From assembly GCA_013289695.1 (NCBI GenBank), contig JABCZK010000027.1:1-59996 (forward strand): a DNA stretch of 59,996 bases, given 5' to 3'. This document shows positions 9,774 through 16,790 of the stretch, in pieces. Under the pieces are notes generated by a model. It was not told the DNA's origin. It ran no database searches and saw only the letters and a list, made by a program, of their open reading frames with translations. Source of the DNA: Acidobacteriota bacterium. GTDB taxonomy: Bacteria; Acidobacteriota; Terriglobia; Acidiferrales; UBA7541. How positions within the stretch are numbered: the stretch's first letter is position 1; every line of letters begins with the position of its first letter. The translations under genes were made by a program, and so were the position numbers.

Positions 9774-10156
9774 ACGATCAGGGATCGCCAGCGAACGGGT
9801 CCGCAGAGCTCGCGCCGCAGCGGCCAGAGCGACTCACATCGCAATTTGCGATAGACGTCTGCGGGTTTGACCGTTGGGGGCATTTTTTTATCGAGCGCGC
9901 GGAAACCTGTAACGTCAGCGTTCAGGGATGCAAGTTCTACCTGCGCACGGAAGTGGAGCGTGAAGCGATTGTAGCTTTGCGGGTGATCGAGCGATACTGC
10001 CGCCGCGGGAACGACGCGGCGCCGGTGCTGTTTCAAGTGGCCCACATCGAGCGCGAGTCGAATATATGGAGCTTGGGGGCCTGGAAGTTGCGCGCTGAGG
10101 ATCTGTGGCCGATCCGGGCTGCGCATTCTGGGGGCCGGGCGCACTCGTGCGACTGA
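9770..10156 (+). CDS. PilZ-like domain protein
   Basis: This is a 128-residue protein. Residues about 25-115 resemble a PilZ beta-barrel: GHFFIERAETCNVSVQGCKF contains the (D/N)xSxxG signature as NVSVQG, followed by a strand ending in IVALRVIE. The Arg motif that normally contacts cyclic-di-GMP upstream of this signature is not clearly preserved, so ligand binding is uncertain. It overlaps the preceding gene by 4 nt. With the degenerate receiver upstream it could form a small signalling unit. The family call is by motif only and moderately secure. Confidence 0.55.
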   Translation: MNDQGSPANGSAELAPQRPERLTSQFAIDVCGFDRWGHFFIERAETCNVSVQGCKFYLRTEVEREAIVALRVIERYCRRGNDAAPVLFQVAHIERESNIWSLGAWKLRAEDLWPIRAAHSGGRAHSCD

Positions 10157-10541
10157 TTTTCTTTCGCCTTGCCCGGCGGCGCGATCGAAAAATCGGCATT
10201 GCCGCGGCTGAACAGTTTGCGGAAAAATGCGTGAGGCCTTTGTAGCCGCGGTCGGCACGCCACCAATAGCGCACTAAACATTCACTTAGGCGGTGTGGTG
10301 GATTAGCCACCAAGAATGCGACCGTGCCGACTAGAGTCGCGAGACCACAATTAAACATGATCGCTGGAGCGGGCGCGAAAAACAGCGTGCCGGGGAGAAG
10401 CAGCAACTGAAAACGCCTTACGACTTCGTATGACAAGCCTGGTTCGTGGCTGAACATCGATTGAAGATCCACAAAGTCAAAGAGGAACACGATTACCGGC
10501 AACGCCCACGGTAGATGTTTGAAATATTTGCGTAAAGTCAC
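9915..10541 (-). CDS. Possible small membrane protein, C-terminus doubtful
   Basis: The first about 95 residues look real: a GTG start 6 nt after GAGGGA, and hydrophobic segments (LPWALPVIVFLFDFV, LLLLPGTLFFAPAPAIMF, LATLVGTVAFLVA). The remaining part becomes Arg/Ser/Pro-rich and lies antisense to the PilZ-like gene for about 240 nt, which suggests that the true end was lost by a frameshift, or that the gene has decayed. An in-frame GTG further upstream at 10562 has a poorer ribosome site. Function unknown. Confidence 0.35.
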   Translation of the reverse strand: MTLRKYFKHLPWALPVIVFLFDFVDLQSMFSHEPGLSYEVVRRFQLLLLPGTLFFAPAPAIMFNCGLATLVGTVAFLVANPPHRLSECLVRYWWRADRGYKGLTHFSANCSAAAMPIFRSRRRARRKKISRTSAPGPQNAQPGSATDPQRATSRPPSSIYSTRARCGPLETAPAPRRSRGGSIARSPAKLQSLHAPLPCAGRTCIPER

Positions 10542-11001
10542 AAACTGTCCCTCTCTCCCCACTCCCGCCGGTACGCTATGTTCGCAGGCCTCGTAGATAA
10601 TAATCGCACGGGAGAATTTCGGAGGAATCGATTCTCAACTCCCGGTAAGTCGGGTACAAGTAGTTTTGCCCCGATTCCACTCCGGTAAAAGCGTTAGGAA
10701 TTTGGAATTGCGGGCGCGAGCCACAAAATCCAGAATCGATCGCTAGGAACGGAAATCTGCACCGTAGTCGACCCCGAGGGCAGAGTGAAAACTTCGCTGA
10801 ATCGCTGATGCGAGCAACACTGAAGACCTGCCCGTGCGATCGGTTTCAGGCGCAGTCAGGTGATTGTTCTGCGTCCATGGCGATTTGCAAGCTGAAAGAT
10901 ATTGAGCAGGACCTCTGACTGATGCGCTCGACTAGCAGGAAGGGGCCGCGTAATATACTGCACGCCGTTAGGTCCGTGGTGTCCGACGAAGGAGGAACAG
11001 G
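10542..11001. other. Intergenic upstream of the amidohydrolase gene
   Basis: There is no supported gene in this 460-nt stretch. The right end holds GGAGG at 10991-10995, which sets the amidohydrolase start. Confidence 0.5.
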
Positions 11002-12342
11002 ATGGCTGCCAGGACGTCACGATTGCTGTTGATTTTGGTAGCGTCGATGAGCCTCGCCGCGTGGGCGAATGCACAGACTCCAACAATCGTCCTCATCAAA
11101 GCCGGGAGGCTACTGGACGTGAAATCCGGCCAGGAACTAACGAATCAGGAAATTCTGATTGAAGGCGAGCGCATCAAGGAAGTAGGACCTGACTCAACGG
11201 TTGGTCCGCACGCTTCCAAAAATGTGCGGGTAATCGATCTTTCTAATGCCACGGTATTACCGGGACTAATCGACTGCCACACGCATCTGCTTCAAAACTA
11301 TGACGGAGCGCTGGGCGAGGACGATCCGAACATGGTTTTGACTGTGGCAGGACTGAGTCCAGCCAAACGCGCACTGCTGGGCGCCAAAATGGGACGAGAG
11401 GACCTGGAGGCGGGAATCACCACCGTCCGGGACGTGGGCAATTCGGGATTAAACGGTGACGTGGCATTGCGCGACGCCATCAACGCTGGCTGGGTTGTCG
11501 GGCCTCGCATCCTGGCATCTACCCGCGCGCTGGCGGCTGCGGGTGGGCAATTCGGACCGCTACAGACCGGTGCTCAGAACCTGATAGAGCAGGAGTACGC
11601 GGTGGTCAGCGGCGTCGAGGAGGCGCGGCGCGCTGTTCGCCAAGCGTTCTATGACGGCGCCGACCAGATCAAGGTAATCGTCAACACAGGGCCGCGTGTC
11701 CTCTCGGTAGACGAGATGAAGGTGATTGTTGAAGAAGCCCATCGCGTTCACAAGAAGGTGGCCGCGCACGCGATTGGAGATCTCGCCACTCGCGTTGCCG
11801 CCGACGCAGGGGTGGACTCAATCGAGCATGGTTACGTGGTACCCGACGACGCCCTGGCGATGATGGCTGCGAAGAAGATTTATCTCGTACCCACCGATTA
11901 CCCCTGGGAGTTCTATTACTCAATTCTTAAGTCCGGTAACTCTACGCCCGAACAGCAACAGAAAGAGGAAGCACTCTACAAGCAGATAGCGGACTCAAAT
12001 GAGCGCCGTTTGGCGCGCGCCCTGAAGGCTGGTGTTCCGATCGCAGCGGGGTCCGACGAATACTATCAGGAACCGGGGAAAACCCGTGGTGAGAGCAGCG
12101 TCGCCATCTATCGCGCTTACATTGCTTCTGGGATGGCACCGATCGACGTCATTCGCGCGGCAACCGTTAACGCTGCTGACCTACTTGGGTGGCAAGACCG
12201 AGTCGGCACGATTGAGCCGGGCAAATTCGCGGATATCATCGCAGTGGACGGCGATCCGCTGAAAGACATTACCCAGCTTCAACACGCGAGCTTCGTCATG
12301 AAGGGCGGCGCAGTCATTAAGAGCCCGCCAACCATGCCTTAG
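11002..12342 (+). CDS. Secreted metal-dependent amidohydrolase (imidazolonepropionase/prolidase-like)
   Basis: This is a 446-residue amidohydrolase-superfamily TIM barrel with a signal peptide (cleavage near ANA-Q25). The metal site is visible: H93 and H95 in DCHTHL, the lysine in QIKVIVNTG, His in KVAAHAIG, His in DSIEHGY, and Asp in AAGSDEY. The C-terminal beta-sandwich closes with IEPGKFADIIAVDGDPL. Members of this exported group hydrolyse cyclic amides or Xaa-Pro dipeptides in the periplasm; the exact substrate cannot be read from sequence. The ATG follows GGAGG by 6 nt. The gene stands alone between gene-poor regions. Confidence 0.9.
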   Translation: MAARTSRLLLILVASMSLAAWANAQTPTIVLIKAGRLLDVKSGQELTNQEILIEGERIKEVGPDSTVGPHASKNVRVIDLSNATVLPGLIDCHTHLLQNYDGALGEDDPNMVLTVAGLSPAKRALLGAKMGREDLEAGITTVRDVGNSGLNGDVALRDAINAGWVVGPRILASTRALAAAGGQFGPLQTGAQNLIEQEYAVVSGVEEARRAVRQAFYDGADQIKVIVNTGPRVLSVDEMKVIVEEAHRVHKKVAAHAIGDLATRVAADAGVDSIEHGYVVPDDALAMMAAKKIYLVPTDYPWEFYYSILKSGNSTPEQQQKEEALYKQIADSNERRLARALKAGVPIAAGSDEYYQEPGKTRGESSVAIYRAYIASGMAPIDVIRAATVNAADLLGWQDRVGTIEPGKFADIIAVDGDPLKDITQLQHASFVMKGGAVIKSPPTMP

Positions 12343-12878
12343 CCGAGCTTCTCCGCGATAAAATCATCAAGAGCCAATTATGCCGGTAGTTCGTGAGGTG
12401 AAGCCGAGCTTAAGCTTGATTATTGCGTCGCGTTACCGTCCATCAGCGACTCGCCGATAATCCATATTGCCCATTGGTTTGTGCAGGACTAAAGTGTGCG
12501 CGTGTCTTCGCGAAGTGGCGTTGTGATGATCTGGTCGTGCTATTTCGCCTTGGGTTGCGCCCACCTTGCGCGTCAGCATTATTGGTCTGCTGCGATCTGG
12601 ATGGGTCTTGGGCTGATTTGGTTTCTACGTGGAATCAAGGCTTCACGTCTGGACGATCTCAGCAGCGATAGACACAAGCGCGTTTCACGGGACTAATGTT
12701 GAGTTCGGTAAACATTGGTCGCTGAGCGCATTGGCCTGAAAGCGATAGTTGAGCCCAGGGTCACTTAGCCGGAAATGAGTGCTATTCGGCTAGGCGGCGA
12801 GAGGCCCCGTTCTTAGTAAGCCTCCGCCGCCAGCCTTAGCTGTATCGCGCGCACCACGACCATCAAAACTTCAACTTA
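12343..12878. other. Intergenic, holds one doubtful small frame
   Basis: Apart from the possible small membrane protein at 12496-12696, nothing is recognised. Confidence 0.4.
12496..12696 (+). CDS. Possible small membrane protein
   Basis: This is a 66-residue frame from GTG, or shorter from an internal ATG at codon 11. The middle (WSCYFALGCAHLARQHYW and SAAIWMGLGLIWFLRGIK) reads as two amphipathic or membrane segments with aromatic borders, which is unusual for chance translation. There is no good Shine-Dalgarno. The call is kept at low confidence for its composition only. Confidence 0.3.
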   Translation: MRVSSRSGVVMIWSCYFALGCAHLARQHYWSAAIWMGLGLIWFLRGIKASRLDDLSSDRHKRVSRD

Positions 12879-13388
12879 TTATTTCGCCTGCGCTAGCCCC
12901 GCAACAACTGCGGCAACTTTATCGAGGATCTCATTCCAGCCCTCCACTTGCCCGCTGTTTTTCGCCTCTTCCATGGTTTCATTTCCGATCATGGTGAGTT
13001 TCGTCTGGCCGTTTCCAAAATCCTCAAAAATAACCACGTCGCGCGCATCGTCTATGGCCTCATGTTCAATTCCATACCGCGCAGGATCAACCTTGTTTCC
13101 CTTCGAGTCGGCAAAGTACAGGGAGTAAACGATCTTCTCGTGCAGAACAATTTCGTGGTATTCCCCACCATTCCAGCCCTCCTGCCCATCCGGCGATTTC
13201 ATGCAGCAGAGAAATTTTCCTCCTACGCGAAAATCAATCTTGCAAAAAGGCGCTGTAAAACCCTTCGGACCCCACCACTGCATCACATATTTCGGGTTTG
13301 TCCACGCCTCCCAAACCAATGCGCGTGGGGCATCAAAAACTCTAGTGATAACCATCCGCTCTTTCTCGTTAATCGTGTTTTTTGTCAT
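12879..13388 (-). CDS. AHSA1/SRPBCC-domain protein
   Basis: This is a 169-residue START-like (SRPBCC) protein of the AHSA1 group. Typical signatures are ITRVFDAPRALVWEAWTNP at the N-terminus, WWGPKGFT, and the C-terminal GWNEILDKVAAVVA helix. The fold encloses a hydrophobic ligand cavity; in bacteria these genes are very often paired with ArsR-type regulators, as here, where the start overlaps the regulator's end by 20 nt. The ligand is unknown. The region is visibly richer in A+T than its neighbours, which could reflect transfer. Confidence 0.9.
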   Translation of the reverse strand: MTKNTINEKERMVITRVFDAPRALVWEAWTNPKYVMQWWGPKGFTAPFCKIDFRVGGKFLCCMKSPDGQEGWNGGEYHEIVLHEKIVYSLYFADSKGNKVDPARYGIEHEAIDDARDVVIFEDFGNGQTKLTMIGNETMEEAKNSGQVEGWNEILDKVAAVVAGLAQAK

Positions 13389-13722
13389 CTCTGACCTCCG
13401 CTTTTTTCATTTGATTCAGAACCACATCCAGCTTGTCGAAACTCTCTTCCCAGAATCGGCGATAGCTAATCGCCCAGTCGCTGACTGTCTTTATCGCCTC
13501 TGGCCTGAGCGTGCACACGCTCTCTCTTCCACGCTTCTTCTTGATCACAATCCGCGCCCGCACCAAGTAGGCAATATGTTTTGAAATCATCTGCTGCGAG
13601 AGTGCAAACGGTTCCGTCAATCCATGCACGGAGGCAGGCCCATGGGAGAGTCGTTCGATCATCGCCCGGCGGGTTGGATCAGACAGAGCCGCAAATGTTG
13701 TATTTAACCTATCCACAACCAT
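13369..13722 (-). CDS. ArsR-family winged-helix repressor
   Basis: This is a 117-residue winged-helix protein: FAALSDPTRRAMIERLSHGPASV, then the recognition helix region LSQQMISKHIAYLVRARIV and a wing with KKRGRESVCTL. No metal-binding cysteine pair is present, as usual in the SRPBCC-linked subgroup. It should repress its own operon with the AHSA1 gene. A TTGACA hexamer at 13745-13750 and TACCAT at 13723-13728 would place transcription start at about 13716, which is codon 3 (GTG). The true protein may therefore start there as a leaderless message rather than at ATG 13722. Confidence 0.9.
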   Translation of the reverse strand: MVVDRLNTTFAALSDPTRRAMIERLSHGPASVHGLTEPFALSQQMISKHIAYLVRARIVIKKKRGRESVCTLRPEAIKTVSDWAISYRRFWEESFDKLDVVLNQMKKAEVRDDKKHD

Positions 13723-13750
13723 ATGGTAGTGAATTATCCGTCGATGTCAA
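13723..13750 (-). promoter_or_regulatory. Promoter of the ArsR/AHSA1 operon
   Basis: A consensus -35 TTGACA (13745-13750) and a -10-like TACCAT (13723-13728) are separated by 16 nt. The palindrome CCATATGG spans the -10/start region and could be an autoregulatory site. Confidence 0.5.
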
Positions 13751-14147
13751 GTGTGGATTTTGGAGTTCCCGATTTCTGCGCGAATCGCACGAAAGGATAG
13801 GTACTGACAAGTCGGCTAGTGTTTACTGATGATTTTCGGGCGAGGGCAACGCCAGTCACATGCCAAGTCCTAACGCATTTACCGTCCAAATGAAGTGTTA
13901 CTTTACATCGCCGGTTACTTATCAGTTGTCAGTCTCCAATCTGTCGTGCGCGTTGAATTTTTCAAGCCATGTTGATTTATTCAACGCCCTTGCTCGCCTG
14001 GCCGGGGGCGCGGAGCAAATCCGGCCGTCCCATCCTCCACATTCCACACGGGATGAGTTGCGGTCTCGTTCCCCTGGACATGTGGCCCCGCACTTGCCTA
14101 TAAGTAACGATCGCCCATGGGGGCAGTTCGAAGCGAGGAGAAGAACT
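13751..14147. other. Region upstream of the lysine-rich peptide gene
   Basis: No gene is supported. An open frame continues upstream of the peptide start (from 13860), but its translation shows no motif and the strong ribosome site is at the internal ATG. GAGGAG at 14135-14140 is the Shine-Dalgarno of the peptide gene. Confidence 0.45.
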
Positions 14148-14234
14148 ATGGCATCCAAAAAGCGCACGAAGCTCCAGAAGTCCAAGCGCCTGACGAAAGT
14201 GGCCAACACCACGGTTAAGAAAGTCTATCAATAA
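14148..14234 (+). CDS. 28-residue lysine-rich basic peptide
   Basis: The ATG lies 7 nt after GAGGAG, a good ribosome site. The peptide has 8 Lys and 2 Arg in 28 residues and no acidic residue; it begins MASKKRTKLQ and ends TTVKKVYQ. It has no signal peptide and no hydrophobic stretch. It is followed 53 nt downstream on the same strand by a SET-domain lysine methyltransferase gene. The composition and adjacency suggest a nucleic-acid-binding peptide that might be methylated by the neighbour. I do not recognise a named family. The coding call rests on the ribosome site, the biased composition and the operon position. Confidence 0.6.
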   Translation: MASKKRTKLQKSKRLTKVANTTVKKVYQ

Positions 14235-14255
14235 CACCCAATCGAGCCAATCCGG

Positions 14256-14279
14256 GAGGCTGGTTTGGTTGACAGCCTC
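14256..14279 (+). promoter_or_regulatory. Hairpin between the basic-peptide and SET genes
   Basis: A perfect 7-bp stem (GAGGCTG / CAGCCTC) with a 10-nt loop lies 21 nt after the peptide stop and 8 nt before the SET start. It is not followed by a T run, so it is a poor terminator. It overlaps the only GGGAGG (14254-14259) between the genes and could control or uncouple SET translation. Confidence 0.45.
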
Positions 14280-14287
14280 TCATTTCC

Positions 14288-14773
14288 ATGAAAACCACCT
14301 CGAGTCTTCAACTTTCCCTCACCGCTCAGCAACGGATTTCACGGACATGCCCGTACAAACTGCGCGTGTGCCGATCAGGAATTCACCGGCTGGGTGTCCG
14401 CGCAGGGAAAAGTATTCCCAGGGGACGCAAGGTGATCGAGTATAGGGGGGAGAAGATCAACCGCGTAGAGACGCGAAGGCGGTTCCTGCATGGCTCGCCA
14501 GGGAGAAGCCACAAGCTGAACTACCTCGCTCAGTTGGACCCGTATTGGACCATTGACGGCGCAGTGGGCGGAACTGGCGCCGAGCTGATCAACCACAGCT
14601 GCGAGCCCAATCTGAAGCTGAGGAAGTTCAGGGGGCGCCTGTGGCTTTTTAGCATGCGGAGGATTCGCCCCGGAGAGGAACTGGGCTACGACTACGGATT
14701 TTCCGAGACTGGAAAGCGAGTGCGTTGCCGTTGCGGCTCTGCAATGTGCAGGGGAACGATCAACCGAGCCTGA
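14288..14773 (+). CDS. SET-domain protein-lysine N-methyltransferase
   Basis: This is a 161-residue minimal SET protein. Visible motifs: GKSIPRGRKVIEYRGE (40-55, SAM-binding N-flank), NHSCEPN (102-108, the pseudoknot motif binding SAM), EELGYDYGF (130-138, with catalytic Tyr in YDY), and a post-SET zinc motif C147-x-C149-x4-C154 ending CRGTI. All residues needed for lysine methyl transfer appear present. Bacterial SET proteins are sporadic and mostly of unknown target. Here the gene directly follows a 28-residue Lys-rich peptide gene and converges on ssrA. An in-frame stop just upstream makes ATG 14288 the earliest ATG start; no Shine-Dalgarno sits at normal distance, so translation may be coupled or weak. 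Confidence 0.92.
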   Translation: MKTTSSLQLSLTAQQRISRTCPYKLRVCRSGIHRLGVRAGKSIPRGRKVIEYRGEKINRVETRRRFLHGSPGRSHKLNYLAQLDPYWTIDGAVGGTGAELINHSCEPNLKLRKFRGRLWLFSMRRIRPGEELGYDYGFSETGKRVRCRCGSAMCRGTINRA

Positions 14774-14914
14774 CCGAGAGAGCCCCTCAGGGTTGGCGAT
14801 TCTAAACGTAATCCACACGCCTGATTAACGCTCAAACGGCCAGAATCCGCTATACAAACGTTATACGGCAATTCGTCCAAATGGTTAAACTAAATGCCAA
14901 CAGCTAGATACAGA

Positions 14915-15268
14915 TGGTGGAGGCGGGGGGAGTTGAACCCCCGTCCGAGAAACCTTGCAACACGAAGCCTACATGCTTATCCCGTTCCGTTGGTTTCGCT
15001 GCTAGCGCTCAGAACAGGCAAGACGCGCTAGCAACTAGTCCGATGATCTCGCCGCCGCATTGCGGACCGAAACGCGACAGCCAGCCTACTGTGTGACGCC
15101 CCGACCCACGCGCGTAGGTAACGCCTGGGGGAGCGCGTAGCCTAATTTAAGTTAGGCTGCGAGTGCCAACTGTGAGTTGCCAGTTGTGTTGTTCCACCAA
15201 CTTTCGGGGAGGTGGGTCCCGGCATGCCTTCGAGCCGCTACAGTTTCCGTCGAAACCGTTGCGCCCCC
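14915..15268 (-). ncRNA. ssrA: tmRNA (ssrA)
   Basis: This is a one-piece tmRNA of about 354 nt. The 5' end reads GGGGGCGCAACGGTTTCGAC, the classic tmRNA start. The 3' end carries the T-arm GGACGGGGGTTCAACTCCCC and CGCCTCCACCA with encoded CCA, pairing with the 5' GGGGGCG. The tag reading frame ends in Ala-Leu-Ala-Ala with TAA at 15152-15154; upstream codons read NNTTGNSQLALAA. By position (nt 88-90 of the RNA) the resume codon is probably GGC, giving a tag GNSQLALAA, but the exact resume codon is an inference. It rescues stalled ribosomes with SmpB. Confidence 0.95.
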
Positions 15269-15281
15269 GTCGGTCCCCACT

Positions 15282-15311
15282 AGAATATCACTTCAGCGAA
15301 TCGCGCGCCAA
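15282..15311 (-). promoter_or_regulatory. ssrA promoter
   Basis: TTGGCG (15306-15311) and TATTCT (15282-15287) are separated by 18 nt, with the mature 5' end of tmRNA 13 nt downstream of the -10. This fits a sigma-70-type promoter for ssrA. Confidence 0.55.
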
Positions 15312-15435
15312 ATCGTTGGTCAAATCGTTCGTCACAAGGCCAGCCGCCATCAGCGGTTGGGGAACTCGAACCCAGCAGTGTTCGATTCGCCACTCACCTT
15401 TTCATCCGAATTTGGACCGAGATCACTCCAGATTA

Positions 15436-15708
15436 TTAGTCTCTGACGCAACTCGTTCTTCCATCGTGGTCCGTGGAAGGATGTTGTCCTGCTGGGCATG
15501 ATGGAGTCGCGCCGGGCCGGCCCGCGTCTCTGTCGCGGTCTTTGTCTCTGTCGCGATCTTTATCCCTGTCGCGATCTCTGTCCTGTCCTGACGCGCCTTG
15601 ATCTCCGGGGGGTCCTTGCGGTCCTGCTGGCCCGGCCGCTGGGGTGGTGGAGCACCCACCAATCAGCAGCAGTAGCGACAACGTGCCCGTAAATAGCGAT
15701 TTCTTCAT
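15436..15708 (-). CDS. Small lipoprotein with collagen-like and Asp-Arg/Lys repeats
   Basis: This is a 90-residue lipoprotein. Residues 1-19 form a lipoprotein signal ending in the lipobox LLIGGC, so the mature protein should be lipid-anchored at Cys19. A short Gly-x-Y collagen-like run (GPAGPQGPPGDQGASG) follows, then a strictly alternating charged tract DRDRDKDRDRDKDRDRD, then a tail with two cysteines. The charged tract is encoded by 18-nt tandem repeats. The ATG follows GGGAG. Such proteins form flexible spacers at the envelope; the function is unknown. It is divergent from the gene at 15946. Confidence 0.75.
   Translation of the reverse strand: MKKSLFTGTLSLLLLIGGCSTTPAAGPAGPQGPPGDQGASGQDRDRDRDKDRDRDKDRDRDAGRPGATPSCPAGQHPSTDHDGRTSCVRD
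15524..15590 (-). repeat. 18-nt tandem repeat inside the lipoprotein gene
   Basis: About two and a half copies of an 18-nt unit encode the Asp-Arg-Asp-Arg-Asp-Lys tract. The unit differs by single bases between copies. Such a tract can change copy number by slippage. Confidence 0.6.
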
Positions 15709-15945
15709 TCCATTTCTCCCTTATGGCGTCGCTTGGGGCAAAACGCTGCCGACGCAAACGATTGCACATGGCTTGCATGGTACGCAGTGCGCACACGGGG
15801 GCGCTGTACCAATTCGCACAGTAGTCGAACAAGCTGAAACATCGAAGGTCGAAACCTCGCCGCTGCATGGCAGGCACGCACTTCCGTAATGTGAGTTGAC
15901 ACCCTTCGTTACCGTTTCCATAATCCAAAAGAGGCAGATATTCCT
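15709..15945. other. Divergent intergenic region
   Basis: This is shared upstream DNA of the lipoprotein gene and the gene at 15946. No gene or clear promoter pair was assigned. Confidence 0.4.
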
Positions 15946-16779
15946 TTGACTTCAAGGAAAACGTCGCTCGAGCAGGCCCTGGAAGAGGCGGTTTCTCGCG
16001 CTCTGCGCGACAATCTCGCCCCGCTGCAGCGCACTGCGGACGAGCTACATCATGCCTATGCTGACCTGGTCGCCGCCTGCGGTTCCAGCCGCCCTAGTAA
16101 CGCGTTGCCGGCGCTGCTGCGCGCGCAAACCGCCGCTGCCGCCCTGGCTGCGGGCCTTTCCGTCCTTTCAAATTTCGTCGCGGTAGCCCTGAATCCGCGC
16201 GAGCAGCAGTCCTCCGAGGACCGTGAATTTGCGGGCGCGACTTCAACTGTTGGCGTCGAAGCGCCCGAGGATGCGGCAGAGCGAGAAGCTCCTCCAGAAT
16301 CGGCGCGCGGAACTGCAGGAGTCGAGGAGCCTGCGGCCGCCCAAGCGCCGCCCGAAGCTGAACTGGAATGGGTGGAAGAGCCCGAAGAGGTATTGAACGC
16401 AGCTCCCGAAACGGCTTCCGTTCCTCCCGCTGCGCCACCTCCGGAAGAGGACGTTGCCGAAGAAGCCTTCGACCTCGCGAGTTTGCCCAGGGAAGAACAG
16501 GAACTGCATCGTCGCGCGAACCGCGTAGCCAAAGTAGCAATGCAGGATATCAAGCTTTTGCAGCCGAAAGAAGTTCACCTGGGCCGCGAGCACAAGGACA
16601 TCTGCGTCCGCCTGCGCGTTGATATTGATAAAGCACGCAAGGAATACGACCGCCGCTTTCGCGCGATTCAAGACCACCCCGTGGATTATTTCTACGATTG
16701 GATGGTGGAGATCCTCGCGGATGGCGATGCCAAGGCCCTCGGCGAATATCCGTATCCCTCGCCTGTTCTGCGGCAGTAA
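15946..16779 (+). CDS. Hypothetical cytoplasmic protein with acidic Ala/Pro/Glu-rich linker
   Basis: This is a 277-residue protein, probably from TTG at 15946 after a GAGG. Residues 1-90 are helical (LEQALEEAVSRALRDNL...). Residues about 95-165 form a flexible linker of Ala, Pro and Glu. The last about 110 residues are a conserved-looking helical domain (REEQELHRRANRVAKVAMQDIKLLQPKEVHLG ... YDRRFRAIQDHPVDYFYDWMVEIL). No signal peptide or enzyme motif is visible. It lies 11 nt upstream of the lytic transglycosylase gene and is probably in one operon with it, so a cell-envelope-related role is possible. Family not recognised. Confidence 0.75.
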   Translation: MTSRKTSLEQALEEAVSRALRDNLAPLQRTADELHHAYADLVAACGSSRPSNALPALLRAQTAAAALAAGLSVLSNFVAVALNPREQQSSEDREFAGATSTVGVEAPEDAAEREAPPESARGTAGVEEPAAAQAPPEAELEWVEEPEEVLNAAPETASVPPAAPPPEEDVAEEAFDLASLPREEQELHRRANRVAKVAMQDIKLLQPKEVHLGREHKDICVRLRVDIDKARKEYDRRFRAIQDHPVDYFYDWMVEILADGDAKALGEYPYPSPVLRQ

Positions 16780-16790
16780 GATTAATCAGG

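Noticed and set aside
13860..14147. Upstream extension of the lysine-rich peptide frame
   Set aside because: No ribosome site at 13860 and no protein-like pattern; the GAGGAG and composition change point to ATG 14148.
14915..14960. ssrA 3' end as an att site with a flanking repeat
   Set aside because: I looked for a second copy of the 3' end in the window and saw none, and there is no integrase; kept only as a low-key island hypothesis.
14914..15096. Plus-strand frame over ssrA
   Set aside because: It lies entirely within the tmRNA; the apparent protein is the antisense of the RNA gene.
15340..15400. tRNA-like stretch with GGAACTCGAACCC
   Set aside because: No acceptor or anticodon stems could be built around it.
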